Below, piece by piece: positions 32,294 through 43,926 of a stretch of DNA of 64,000 bases. The position numbers and the translations under genes were made by a program. Location: assembly GCA_045837725.1 (NCBI GenBank), contig JBEWZL010000257.1, positions 1-64,000 on the forward strand. Reading direction: 5' to 3'. Below the pieces are notes generated by a model. It did no database searches and had not been told where the DNA came from. It saw only the letters and a list, made by a program, of their open reading frames with translations. Numbering within the stretch: the first letter of the stretch is position 1; each line of letters begins with the position of its first letter. This DNA is from Vermamoeba vermiformis. Lineage: Eukaryota > Tubulinea > Echinamoebida.

Positions 32294-33864
32294 AAGCCTT
32301 CATCTTCGGTTTCTTTCTAATATAATCCCATATTGATTTGAAAAATCCTTTGCGGGATCTTGTTCTCAGTTTTGACGAGGCACCAAAGATCTCTTCTCTG
32401 AAACATTGAAATTTCAATTAGTCATCGTATTTAATATTAAAATGGTCTTATTATAGTATTATATGTATTCGCTAATACTTACTTCTTTAAGTATACGACC
32501 ATAAAGTAAAAAAACACGACGCACACTAATAAAATTATCACCAGCACCGTGTAAAGTGTTTTGCTGCTCTTATTTTTTCTCTAATAATAATATGATTAAT
32601 ATTGGATAATAATCTATGGAGTACTTATGCTTACCCTTGCGCTACGATTGATTGCAAATTGATCCGCGCAATTTAATTTGTTGCAATACTGCTCGGTAAA
32701 TAATTGCAATAATTCACCAGCGACTGGACTGGAGCCCATTGGAAAGCACGTGGACATAATATTCTATTTAAATTCCAAGAAAAATAACGTTAGTACTGTT
32801 CCAAAAATTTTAAGATCCGGATCAACCCTCAGATGTGGGTCTGGATCAGCTTTTGGATTGGCAAATGATTATATGATAGTATTATATGTATATAATATCT
32901 TATATGTACCTTGCAAACGACAGCTCGCTGAGCCAATGCCACGTCATTGCACCCTTCTCGTGCTTGTTTTGCGTGCCACGAGTCACAGCCCAGAATATCG
33001 CAATATTGACCGAGACATACTCCCTAATTAGGAAATATCGTTAAATTTCTCTATCCAAATAAAGAAAAGACTGTGCAAACGAGAAATAGGTATGAAAATG
33101 TTTTGTTGAAGTGGATCTTGGTGGATCTGGATGTACTTACTCGTGGCTCCAAATTGTCTATATGCTTATTAATGAAGTGCTTCTCGAGGTACTGTTGATT
33201 TTCAAATACTTTAGGGCACATAGTACACTTGTTGTACACTTGCAGACCTCGACGGATCGTCGCTTTGGATTCGAACTAAAATAATTGTTACATAAGCATA
33301 ATAATTCCTTTACACACGAAAATAAACAATAATAAAATTGGATTTACGTGTTATTCTTATTAAAAAGGTATTTTCAAAGGTACGGTAGAAGCGGATCACA
33401 TCCCCGCCGAAAATCGGATAATTTTCAATTTATCAAACCAAGTGCGTATAATTACCTTCTTAAATATATCATTATCGTAATGGAATGGACAATTCGTTGG
33501 AATACTATAGCCATAGTCGTACACGACGTCATGAAATTCCTACACAAAAAATTTTCATTAATTATCAAGCACGATTTATGTTATTGCATAATATGATAAC
33601 TATACCTCTGTTAATATTTCACGTGCTTCTCGGGTCCAGGTTAAATTGCAATTCGGTGCAAGGACGGATCTGAATAAAAAAATTATTTAAAATCTAAACG
33701 GAAAAGGAGAGCTATCGTATCTCGCGGAATGTGCTTTATAATGCCCCGAGAATATATTATATTATTAATTTGACTTACTTGTCTTGAACAAATTGAGCAC
33801 TAGATCCAGATGCCAAAAAAGCAACCGTGCATAAGACAACCACAATAATGCTACTGGTGCTCAT
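32294..33864 (-). CDS. type I membrane protein with a luminal C2H2-type finger and Cys-rich modules
   Basis: The start is ATG 33864 with a signal peptide (IIVVVLCTVAFLASGSSAQ). Spliced exons then give SVLAPNCNLTWTREAREILT, EFHDVVYDYGYSIPTNCPFH, and a finger CTMCPKVFENQQYLEKHFIN followed by KH (spacing C-x2-C-x12-H-x4-H). Cys-rich exons follow (VCLGQYCDILGCDSWH, then YMSTCFPMGSSP and EQYCNKLNC). One transmembrane helix (LYTVLVIILLVCVVFFYFMVV) comes next, with a basic cytoplasmic end (SIWDYIRKKPKMKAY) stopping at 32294. A classical-looking zinc finger after a signal peptide is unusual. I do not recognise the family by name. It is divergent from the PPR gene, with 124 bp between the starts. Confidence 0.65.
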
Positions 33865-33988
33865 GATAGCAATATAAAATTTTATAATATCGAGTAATAA
33901 ACAATAATAAAGTATTGAGTCGTGTTAGTTCATTTGCAAACGTGTTGTAAAACTAATTTTTTCAGCCACGAGAACAGATCGCCACAAG

Positions 33989-35889
33989 ATGTTACAAAGA
34001 TCACGAGTACTTACTTCTCTTCTTATAAAGAAAAACCCGTGGTGTCCAACTTGCATATCGAGAGGATTATTTACGACAGTTTCGCGAAGCAAATCCGGAT
34101 CATCCGACAAAACCAAATTATTTGGACTTACTGTTGCTTCAAAGAACTACAGTACTAATGTTAAGGTAATGTAATATTATAATAATATCATGATATTATT
34201 CCTTCTTTTAACGAATTTTAAAATCGAATTTCAAACTGAGTTCAATTCAGATTTGCTTTTAAAGCTCAAAATGCCATTATCAATACTCCAAACATATTTC
34301 ATGGTCATTTTAATATTTTTAATATTATTTGGGTTGCATTATAACGATTTATTTTTCTCCGATCGCGCGATCTGGTGTGCGGTACTGACACCTATTTATA
34401 TTTAGAAATTAAATCAAAATATTGAAGAACGAAAGCTACGTTCATTGGCAGAACAAAGTAGAAAAGAAGAAATAGATCTCTATTTGAAGATCAGATCGCT
34501 AATCCAAAAGAAAAAACTGGACGAAGCTTTGAAAATATTTGACGAGTTCAAGAAAAATCACGACAAATGCACTGAAATATTTTACACCAAAATTCTAACG
34601 GTAAGAATTATAACGAGCTACAAGCATGTTCGATCGCGATCCGCATCTCGATCGTGTCTTGAAAGCGTTGCTTCCCGATTCAAAATATCGTAACTCCTAA
34701 ATATTAACTATTATATTGTAGGCCTTTTCACGAGGCGGTAGCGTCGAGGGCGTTGAAAAAGTATTCACATATTTCATGCAAGAAAAATACCAACCAAAAC
34801 AAGAACACTATGACAGAATTATACGAGGTATGTTGTTATTATTCATATCATATTATTAATAACAATAATATCGTGGCATAACCTCTTTTTCGCTTTTTGA
34901 ATAGAAGTTGCATAAAATTTTCGAAGTGCACTTTTGACGCGACTGAAATTTTATTAAATAATATATTATTATGTTCTATTTATTATAAATATAGTCTATC
35001 CGGCGTCTTAATTTCATATATACAGTATATTGTGCCAATCAAAAGGTAGAAAAGGCGTTACAGTTAGCCAAACACATGGTCGACGCGGGGTCGCAATTGA
35101 GCTCTGAAACATTTGGCTGGGTCATTGAACTCTGCGAAAAGACTGGTACGTAGTTAGTAATAGTATATTACATAACTATATGTCTATATCTTCCTCACTT
35201 GAGTCACTGACCCATAATTTAAAAAACGGATCCGATCCGTCTAACCAATCTTTTCTCATTAAATATGAATGCCGTATTTAGTCTATATTATTATTTAATG
35301 ACGAATTTTCCTTTTTAGGCAATAAGGAAAGTGCAGACAACATCTTCAAATTGTTCCGACAAAGCGGACTGCCACCGAGCGAGTCGTTACTGCGCACAGT
35401 TCTGCATCAGCGCAACGAAGCTGAATTTGAATTTAAAGTGCAGCCTAAAATTAGGAGTCATTTTGGCTACTTAAAGAACGATAAGAATGTAAAGAGCTCT
35501 CTTAGCGCGGGATCAATGCCGAACGTAAATATCGAAAGTAGCTTGAAACGTAATTCGAATAGTAATAATAGCAATTCTAATATTAAAGTTACCACTGACA
35601 ATAATTCAACGGCAAAAAATGAGAGATCTGATCGCTTGTCCAAAATAAAGGTGGTTTAAAGCAGAGCGAGTGTTCATTTTGACAAGAAGAAGAATTATAA
35701 CAAAAATACAATAGCACTAAGCCTAAGAGATCTTGCGTTGTCACTTGTAATAAGCCTAAAAAAGAAAGAAGACAGACGGTTGATCTGCAACTAAAAGCAA
35801 GAATAGGGTCTCAAAATGAAAAATTTTATTTACCAAAGTCAGTTGAACTAGAACACGGCTCCAAATTTAAACCAACTGAAATTTCGTAA
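33989..35889 (+). CDS. pentatricopeptide-repeat protein, probably mitochondrial
   Basis: The start is ATG 33989. The N-terminus (MLQRSRVLTSLLIKKNPW) is Arg/Lys/Ser-rich without acidic residues, like a mitochondrial presequence. After splicing come helical-hairpin repeats of ~35 residues: KLDEALKIFDEFKKNHDKC, VEGVEKVFTYFMQEKYQPKQ, KVEKALQLAKHMVDAGSQ and KESADNIFKLFRQSGLPPSE, all typical PPR. A low-complexity Asn/Ser stretch follows. A stop occurs at 35659. However, sequence to 35889 remains coding-like in another frame (KFYLPKSVELEHGSKFKPTE), and a 71-bp GT-AG intron (35651-35721) would join it, so I extend the gene there. If that intron is false, the gene ends at 35659. The role is organelle RNA processing or translation, from the family. 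Confidence 0.75.
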
Positions 35890-35951
35890 TTGTAACAACA
35901 AAAAAGAGCGCGGAAATTTTATTTTCGCAGTTTTTTGAACATAGACCACAA

Positions 35952-36855
35952 ATGAACCATAAGACACTTCCAGCGAAGCGTAAAGTTTTTGAATATGTAG
36001 AAACCATTAAAGACTTGCCAGCCATATATCTGACTCCTGATTTGCCGACCAATTATGAAGTTTTGTACGATGAGATCGAAGCCTGCCACACGACGAAGAA
36101 ATTAAAAAGTAAGCGATATCATGTTCACATAAATGTTCTATATAATATTTATATGTAAATTTAACATTATCTACGCAGTTAATCATGGATCAGCGGAGAT
36201 CACAAAGAAGGACGTCGTAGATGCCGTTGTGCGCGAGCGCAAGGTCTTGGACGCCGGTAAGCTGACGCATTAACTAATTTTTCTATCAATATTAATGGAA
36301 TTCAAGCGTTTCCGAGTGAACAGCAACCGGCTTGGTTTGCCGCCTGGGCAGACGAAATCAAGGATGAAATAAAGAGCCTCAAAAAATGCCAAGATGAACT
36401 TATAAAAAACCTCGATGATGAAGTCCGCCGATTTACGGTGCGCCTCGACAACATGGCCGTTCATGAAAAAAACAGAAAAGCTTTTGCCTCCAAAAATCAA
36501 GATGAACTCATCGCAATGCCCTTCAATCGCAAAGGTCTGTTTATTGCTGAGCATAATTAGATCTGGCATAATGAATGGAACAGGAAAAAGGCCCGACTTC
36601 GAGGTTCCTAAGACTGCCCGCGAAGTCCGTTCCTTGCCCATGAAGACAATTCGGCAACTTGCAGACTTCTACGGCGCTGACTTCTTATGCCGCGACGTTA
36701 AAGGATCGCGCGCGGCGTTGCTCCTCTTTTTGACTCAGAGCGAGGAGCATAACAGCGAAGAGAGCGAGGAGCATGGCAGCGAAGAGAGCAGCGAAAAAGA
36801 GAAACCTGCCGTCGCCAAAGCAAAATCGGGACGAAAGCAAGTTGGCAAAGTGTAA
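35952..36855 (+). CDS. unknown protein with acidic repeat tail
   Basis: The start is ATG 35952. Four exons join in frame: MNHKTLPAKRKVFEYV, then SAEITKKDVVDAVVRERKVL, then an alpha-helical segment (WADEIKDEIKSLKKCQDEL, RRFTVRLDNMAVHEKNRKAF), then KRPDFEVPKTAREVRSLPMK and IRQLADFYGAD. The C-terminus has short repeats of SEEHNSEESEEHGSEESSEK and a basic end (KSGRKQVGKV). The arrangement NxxxxNRKAF ... PFN ... PDFPxT ... LxxFYG resembles a widespread fungal family of uncharacterised proteins, as far as I can recall. That similarity is a lead and not an assignment. The length is about 245 residues. Confidence 0.6.
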
Positions 36856-37211
36856 GCAGATTCATCAGCAGTCGGTCGTTGGATGTACTTGTAAATAGCA
36901 TGCGAAGATGTAATTAGTGTTAGTTTTTTGTATCAATTTATGTAAGGATAATGTAAATATCGATATATTTGTTTATATTAAAGTCGAATTCAAAATTGAA
37001 AGAACTTCAATCAAATTTCTTTGCTGCGAATTGTAACGAAGCTGAAAACCAGAAGAAATGAGATTTGATTCTTTTTAGCGCACAAAATAATTAACACGCG
37101 CACAATAGTATCTGAAAAATCAGAACCTGAGGCAGTAGTAGTATGGTACGTAGGCAACATCTACAAAGTAAAAAACAAAATCTGCGTTCAATTACTGTTA
37201 AAATTTGCCAA
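36856..37211. other. intergenic region before the MFS gene
   Basis: About 356 bp, AT-rich. It contains the 3' end of the preceding gene and the promoter of the transporter. No coding or RNA feature was recognised. Confidence 0.4.
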
Positions 37212-39176
37212 ATGGCTTCCTTAACAATAACAAAAGCATTTATTACTGAATTACAGCTCGCTGTAATTTTTGGATTTTATTTACAATTTTAAAAATAATT
37301 ATTTGTTCAGACTTCGGTGTGCAAATCGTATCTCACGTTCATCGTGTCCGAACGCAAACTAGCAAAGCTATATATCGGTTCATTAATTAGGACGATTGGA
37401 AGATCACTTATACGACTATTTTTGCCGATCTACCTTCTTGACCTCGGATTTACTCTGCCCCAAATCATCGTCTATTATTATATGGTTAAGAGCATAATAT
37501 GGGCATTGGCAACAATACCAGCAGAATATATTTCAAGGCGATGGAGTCCCGAGCATTCAATAGTCACTGGCACGTTTTTCTCGATCGCGAACTATTTATT
37601 CATAGCCTCAACCAAATCGTCTGAAATACCATTTTTATGTAAGTATATATACTATCATAACATATTTCGGCTGCGTTTCAGAAAAGATTTTACCACAACA
37701 GCGGGATCCTCTTACGCAGATCAAAAAATCGCATTTATTGATTCCATTCTTTTTTAATTTAAATATTATAATGGCAAAAACATTCCAAATTGAATATTTT
37801 GGAGACCATATGGAACTAATTGGTTTCATCGTGAAGTAACGATTGGCGTACTGAGCGGCACATCCGGAGGGCTTTATTGGCTAGGCTATCACTTGGATTT
37901 TTCTAAGAACAGTTCGAAAGACTCACGCGGCCAATCCCTGGCTCTAATGCGCACGACAACCATTCTAGCAAATGCAGCTGGTCCTTTGATAGGTGGCCTG
38001 GTCGCTCATTGGTACGTAATTGCTCAAGTTTCGAATAAATATAATAATTTCCTTTTTTGGTAATATCGTACCCTTTCATAACGAAATTTTCAATTATGAA
38101 GCTTAATTACGCTATTTATACCGTTCGATTAATGTTACTTTTTCGGATCTAGGCTAGGATTTCAATACATGACAACCATAAGCATGATTTTACTAGCATT
38201 ATCATTGGTACCGATGCTACCAAAAGTTTTGTCAAAATCACCTGCTGACAGGTCCGAACCACATCCAACCAAAGTTGCTACCACATCCACGAACCAAGAC
38301 TCAACGATCAATATTCTATTAACTACACTTGATATCTCGTGGATTAAGGGCGTAGATTTATTGGTACTGTTCACTTACGGCATGGAACAATGTCTTGGAT
38401 TCAATGCGTGGCCTATTTACACCAGCATGAATTTCTTCGATCAAAAATTCGAGTTGATTGGATTGAACGCGTCGATGTCCGTATTTTGCTCGTTAATAAT
38501 CACCCTATTATTCGGAAAACTCATCGATAAGGTACGTAATCTACGTGAGATCCGACCAGTTGGATCTGGTCACTTGTAGCGTATAGTGCCAAATATCCCA
38601 ATATTTTAATACAAATACTCATTGATTTTCTATAAATAGAACAGAGCTACTGCCCTATATATCGGAGTTGTATCAAATACGTCAATTTGGATCGCACGCA
38701 TGTTCATCACAAGTCGCTGGCAAGCAACACTTTTGGACATGCTGTTCAGTGTTTCTCATAGCTTACTTGGCAATTCAATGTTCGCATTGAGCTATGATAG
38801 AGGTACGACTATGACTTTAGTAGTATAATTACAGCCAGCGTGCCAGCCCCCCGAAAGTTGACACATCTGTCACTTCGAGATCCGGTTTCGTTGTTGCTTG
38901 TCTACTCCGACAAATCAATAGCTAACAGTTTTTATAACAGCAAATGCTACGCACATATACAGCTATTTGATCATCCAAGAAGTATTTCTGGCTTCAGGGC
39001 AGGTCTTGGTTTGGATCGTGTGTTTGTATTATCCGTCGCTGTACCCTGTATTTATATTAGGAGCTATTGTTAGCGTCATACAAGTCTTCGCAACGAAGAA
39101 TATGGGTCTTAAGAAGGAAAAGACAGACGCTGACAAGGATTCAAAATCGGATGTCAGTCAAGATCTTGACGTTTAA
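37212..39176 (+). CDS. major facilitator superfamily transporter
   Basis: Exon 1 (ATG 37212, MASLTITKAFITELQLA) joins through a 49-bp intron to SVCKSYLTFIVSERKLAKLY. Hydrophobic helices follow: SLIRLFLPIYLLDLGF, IIVYYYMVKSIIWALAT, SIVTGTFFSIANYLFIA, then VTIGVLSGTSGGLYWLGYHL, and AAGPLIGGLVAHW, a glycine-rich motif like the C-motif of antiporters. Then come YMTTISMILLALSLVPML, a hydrophilic central loop (KSPADRSEPHPTK), and a second half with NASMSVFCSLIITLLFGKLIDK, TSIWIARMF and a final helix PVFILGAIVSVIQVF. The tail is charged and ends KSDVSQDLDV. The substrate is unknown. Confidence 0.8.
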
Positions 39177-39735
39177 CTAACAACTTGTAAAATATGAATA
39201 TATTGATTAATTCGTTCACTCTCGCAGTCTCAATTTCACCAGGCAAGAGAAAAATATTTTAATTCTTTTGTCGATCTAAATCCACCTGTCTCCAGGTACA
39301 CTAACTCCGATCTTGAATCCTCGTTAAGAAATAGTGTTAAGCATCATTATTTCTAATAATAACCGCGATTTCATTCTTATGCATTGCGGAACTTATTGAA
39401 TCACGATAGTAAATTGATTGTTTCTACCGGCGGTATAATTGTTCCTCGTCAGGCTTCGCCGCGATAATCAAATTTAATATAATAGAATCTTCTTTTAATA
39501 TTAAACTGGTTGATCCAGCGTATCTTTTTCATTTTTCATTTCCGCAATGTCTGTTGTGAACAAAAACTTTTAATTAAATTAAATAAATAAGCTCTATAAT
39601 CACAGTTAGCAATTCTGTATGATAAGATAGGATGCATCGAGCTTATTTTTAAATTTTTACATTTTTATTAATTTTTTTGGTGTATCAAACAATTATGACA
39701 TAAAAATTAATACAACAATCCGCAATTAGAGATTA
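39177..39735. other. intergenic region between MFS and 14-3-3 genes
   Basis: About 560 bp between two convergent genes, AT-rich. It probably contains both 3' UTRs. No gene or RNA was recognised. Confidence 0.4.
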
Positions 39736-40485
39736 TTATTTATCCTCGTCATCGTGACCCTCCTCAGCGTCACCTTGCAAGTCGGATGTCCACAAAGTCA
39801 AGTTGTCACGCAACAATTGCATAATAACTGTGCTATCCTTGTAGCTATCTTCGGATAATTTGTCCAATTCGGTAATAGCGTCGTCGAAGGCTTGCTTGGC
39901 GAGTTGGCAGGCCTTGTCGGGGCTGTTCAAGATCTCGTAGTAAAACACAGAGAAGTTCAAAGCCAATCCGAGGCGAATAGGGTGAGTAGAGGCCAAATCC
40001 TTGGCGGCAATATCGGCGGCAGACTTGTAGGAGTCGTGGGAGTGGTCAGCGGATTCCTTGCGAGCATCTCCGGTCTTGAATTCAGCGAGGTATCTCCAGT
40101 AGTCACCCTTCATCTTGTAATAGAAGACCTTTGACTCGGCGCTTTGTGAAGAAGGAATCAAGTGGTTGTCCAACACGTTAAGGATGTCTTGGCAGATCTT
40201 GTTGAGCTCTTCTTCAACCTTCTTTCTGTAATCTCGGATGCGACGAACATTATTTTCGTTGCCCTTGTTCTCTTCCTTCTGTTCAATCGAGGAAATGATT
40301 CTCCATGAAGCTCTGCGCGAACCAACAACGTTCTTGTAGGCAACAGAGAGCAAATTTCGCTCTTCAACAGTTAATTCGACATTCAGATCGGCGACTTTTT
40401 TCATAGCCTCGACCATTTCGTCATAGCGTTCAGCTTGCTCAGAGAGCTTAGCCATGTAGACGTTGTCTTCGCGAGATTCAGCCAT
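39736..40485 (-). CDS. 14-3-3 protein
   Basis: An intronless frame of 249 residues starting [20 protein letters not shown]. Family signatures are [20 protein letters not shown] and [21 protein letters not shown], both near-canonical. The phosphopeptide-pocket residues (Lys in VAYKNV, Arg in GSRRASWR and the RY pair in [10 protein letters not shown]) are all present. The tail is acidic ([11 protein letters not shown]). 14-3-3 dimers bind phospho-Ser/Thr motifs in kinases, transporters and transcription factors in the cytosol. The complete lack of introns is notable here but common in highly expressed genes. Confidence 0.98.
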   Translation of the reverse strand: MAESREDNVYMAKLSEQAERYDEMVEAMKKVADLNVELTVEERNLLSVAYKNVVGSRRASWRIISSIEQKEENKGNENNVRRIRDYRKKVEEELNKICQDILNVLDNHLIPSSQSAESKVFYYKMKGDYWRYLAEFKTGDARKESADHSHDSYKSAADIAAKDLASTHPIRLGLALNFSVFYYEILNSPDKACQLAKQAFDDAITELDKLSEDSYKDSTVIMQLLRDNLTLWTSDLQGDAEEGHDDEDK

Positions 40486-41210
40486 TGTTGTATTGTGTGT
40501 GGGAAGTGATTGAATAATTAAATTGAAAATAAAATCTTTTGACATTTGTAGGTGCCCTGGTTCATCACGTGCTAGATATGCTCAAGATACGACTCCGTGT
40601 ATTGTTAATATTTCGTGAGTCAGTGTACAACGGCTGGGCTCTAAATATGACGCAATCTTCGGATGTCAAATCTCATCGTGTGTGTTGTTAACAAAAAAGA
40701 TACTTTTATGCTGAAAATCATTGTCCTATAAACACACCTATCCCAGTAAGTAATATTTATACGACAAATTACCGATTAAATAGAAATTAAATACTAAATT
40801 ACCTTTACCGCCTTTTCATCTCGATCAAAATTCAAATTCCCTAATCTTTCATTTCGATAATAAGTAAATTCCTCCATAATTTTTATCCACGTCCATATCG
40901 TAGATTATTCACATTCGTCAAGACTAGAACGTGAATTATTCCGAGCGCAACTCAGTTTCTCGTGATCTGCTTCTAACGACAGCCCTTTTATTGTAGATTG
41001 CCTAAGTCAGTTATGTTCATGAACAATAAGGATAAGAAGTCTGAGAGTGTGAGTTTCAGCCGGCTTTCCATTTTTTTGATCGGTTTTCATGAACGGTCAG
41101 CAGAAAAAATCAAAATTGATCGCGTCTTTTGGTCATTTTATAATAGTTTTGCTACTCTAGCAACACAAAAGACATAGTATTTTATTATATACATTTTTAA
41201 TTGTTCTACA
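40486..41210. promoter_or_regulatory. divergent promoter region of 14-3-3 and CBS genes
   Basis: A 725-bp gap between divergent genes. A GTGAGT donor at 41049 and a CTAG acceptor at 41160 suggest a leader intron in the 5' UTR of the CBS gene. A CACGTG E-box-like word occurs at about 40566. Other elements were not resolved. Confidence 0.45.
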
Positions 41211-42406
41211 ATGGCCGACAGCGAAGATCAAAACACGGAGCAATGGCTCAAGAGTACCTTGCTTAGCCACGCATTGCCCGGCGTATTTCTTAAAGGAAAA
41301 TCAGTTGTTAGCGTCAGTAGAAACGATCCTATCGCCAAAGCCTTCAAGCTCATGGTCGAGCACAAAATCCACTCAGTTGCCGTCTTCGATCCGACATCCA
41401 AGAAGTATAGAGCATTCCTCGATATTCTTGACATCTTATGTCACGCTATGAACACCTTCCACTTGGCCGAGCTGGAGAGATCTTTTTCGATGATCTCGGT
41501 GCACGACCACTTCAGCAAGCACACGTGCGGCGAGCTCGCTAATATATCTGAGCGATCGGCTTATTTGCAAGTTAATGATGACGTGTCTCTTTGGGACATT
41601 TTGGAGTTCTTCGTTGTTGCTGATGCGGTTCAAAGGTAACATCCCGTTTAATGAAACGTTTAGAGGAATACTTTTCGAGTTTATCACCCTCAAACTATCG
41701 TACTAATATTGTCTATTGTAGAGTAGCAGTAGTTACGAAAAAAGAAGAGATCGTTGGCGTCTGCTCTCGTCTGCGCCTGATCCACTTTTTCTCGCCTCAT
41801 ATTCTCAAATTCAGCATTGCTCGTAAATCGATCCAAGACATCAAACTCGTAAGTATACCACTATTAGTAATCTTTCATCCGAAGAAAGTTCAATCAATCA
41901 AGATCTCGGAATTTGACAAATTGACACGATCAAGTTTCGTTCACTGAACGACGGTGACAAAGTGTCGGATCGCAGTATTAATAATACAATGATAGGGCAT
42001 CAAGAAGGTGATTACAGTGAAGGCCAATTCAGCGGTCTCAGAAGCATTCAAGCTGATCCGCGATCAAGGTTTGAACAGTGTAGGAGTGGTTCATGAAGAC
42101 AATGGACAATTGATCGGAAACATCTCCGCGTCGGATCTCAAAGTCGTAGGTCTTACCGGCGAGCTCTTCGGTCGAATGCTCTTATCTTGCCGTCAATACT
42201 TGACCTTGATCCCGTCGAACCCGAACTTCACTTACCCGATCAGCGTGAATCCATCAACGACCGTTGAAGAGTTGATCAAAAAGTTTGATATTGCTCACGT
42301 GCATCGCATTTACGTGGTTGATAATCAACAAATGCCTGTTGGTATTGTCAGTGTTTACGACGTGCTTAAGGCTCTCAAGGAAGACGTTGAAACTATGGAC
42401 AAATAG
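41211..42406 (+). CDS. four-CBS-domain protein, AMPK-gamma/SNF4-like
   Basis: Three exons (41211-41635, 41722-41848, 41996-42406) give 320 residues from ATG 41211. CBS motifs recur as SVSRNDPIAKAFKLMVEHKI then SVAVFDP, LQVNDDVSLWDILEFFV, then ITVKANSAVSEAFKLIRDQG then SVGVV, and ISVNPSTTVEELIKKFDIAH then RIYVVD. Four CBS units make two Bateman modules, the layout of the AMPK gamma subunit and of related adenine-nucleotide sensors. VHRIYVVDNQQMPVGIVS has the HR-IYVVD pattern of CBS4 in gamma subunits. Nucleotide sensing is inferred from the family. The protein could instead be one of the plant-type CBS proteins. Confidence 0.85.
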
Positions 42407-42561
42407 TGTTGATTAATTACGATGTTTTAGCTGGTGTAGGATATTAAGGTTGCATGTAAATAAGATAAAGACGATTGAGTATTGTCATCTCGCTATTTAC
42501 TTCGGTTTACTTCAAAAGTAGGTCCACAGTGCGACGGTTCAACGATCCAGGCTCTGAGTGT

Positions 42562-43817
42562 TCAGTCCTCTTTCTTCATTTGGAGCCTTGAGACGTGCTG
42601 GTTTTGAATGGCAAGAATTTGGCCGTCTGTTGCCAACCTATAATTTAGGGACGGATACAAGTAGTATCAACACCTTAATCCAAACACTTCTTTAATATCG
42701 AATAGTCCTTTGTATAGTGATAGAATAGTTGGTCTTCGTCATATTTATATTCTTGGCCAATCGCAACGGCATCTCTAAGACCGATCCATTTCATGTACGG
42801 TTCGTGATCTTGGATAGGATAGGTTCAAATAAGTTACGAACTTGAAATATAAGAATGAAAATGGTACCTGATTCATCTTGCGAAGCGTACATTGCCTCCG
42901 AGAGCATCTACAATCAAACAATTATTTTAAATAAATGACAAAAATTAAATAATTGGCAATTAGTCTTAATGACAACCGGCGCCAAATTCTAATATAATAA
43001 AAAAATTTGCATATATTAAAATACCTTTTCTAATAATTCAGTTTGCTGAGGCACGGGATCTTGGAGATCAACAAACTCTTCATCTTTTGGTCCATCTGTA
43101 TCAACTACAACGACAGCTCTGTTCGAAATAGTTACTTAATGTCTTATAGTATAATATATTATTACCTTAGTGCGAACCACGGTCCATAAACTGGATGAAT
43201 GCTCAAGTGGATCGGATGCAGGTAAGCTAATCCGGAAACATGGCTTATTTTCTGCATGGAAACGAGTCTACCTAATTAAAGATATTGATTAAGCACGTAC
43301 ACGACTTAATCACGTCTATTAAACGTACCTTTTCGAACTTCATTAGCATAGCGGATGTCATGAACGAGTTTCTCCCGTTCTAATAACGGTTTAAATATTG
43401 AGTCGATGGTATCTTTTGTATACACATCTATAGGATGTGGAGAGTCTTGCAGTTTCTTATTTGCTTTGTATTGAGCGACGAACGGGGTCCAAAAGTGTTT
43501 TGTATTTCCGATCAAGATCCCCAAAGTGTTGGATCTGTTGAAAGTAGGCAGTTTGTGATCTACATGTACTGTTTCATTATACCTATGTAGTGACAGAATT
43601 TTAGATCGCGTCCTCTGGTAGAACGTAATTTTTGAGATTTGGATTTGCAATACTGGGTGTATTTTAACGATGAAATTAATAAATATTTATTCGAGTATAT
43701 TCGTATATTATTGTGCACGTGCAGAAAGTTAACTAACCATTTAACTTGAAAGGGCTTGATGAGATCAAATCCCTTGTCTTTCAACGTGCTCGTAACAGTG
43801 CTTAATATCTTGTTCAT
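42562..43817 (-). CDS. MMACHC: MMACHC-like cobalamin-processing protein
   Basis: The start is ATG 43817 (MNKILSTVTSTLKDKGFDLI). Exons join to give PFQVKWYNETV, then IGNTKHFWTPFVAQY, and HPVYGPWFALRAVVVVDTDG, matching the MMACHC (cblC) blocks PFQVxWYN and IHPxxGxWFAxRxVV. An acidic stretch and YMKWIGLRDAVAIGQEYKYD correspond to the C-terminal FxWRDWTYRDAV-YSEEQ region. MMACHC removes the upper ligand of cobalamins in the cytosol before they go to methylmalonyl-CoA mutase or methionine synthase. A stop at 42675 could end the protein. An in-frame GT-AG join across a ~50-bp intron leads to LATDGQILAIQNQHVSRLQM and a stop at 42562, which I prefer because that exon looks coding. Confidence 0.8.
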
Positions 43818-43926
43818 ATTTAATATAATATATATAATGTATTTTGTGGTACTTGTGCTGGTTACGGAGTCTAACGGACAAAAATAGTTCGTGAAACAAC
43901 GCTTCATTTTCCTAATTTCGCCCACA
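43818..43926. promoter_or_regulatory. short bidirectional promoter, MMACHC / patatin gene
   Basis: Only 109 bp separates the two divergent ATGs, so both promoters and leaders must share this AT-rich interval. Confidence 0.5.

Noticed and set aside
39500-39520. AAACTGGTTGATCCAGCG, similar to the start of 18S rRNA
   Set aside because: Only about 18 bases match and nothing downstream resembles rRNA.
40954-41048. A short coding exon starting MFMNNKDKKSES upstream of the CBS gene
   Set aside because: Splicing it to the CBS exon gives the wrong frame. It is better seen as leader sequence with upstream ATGs.
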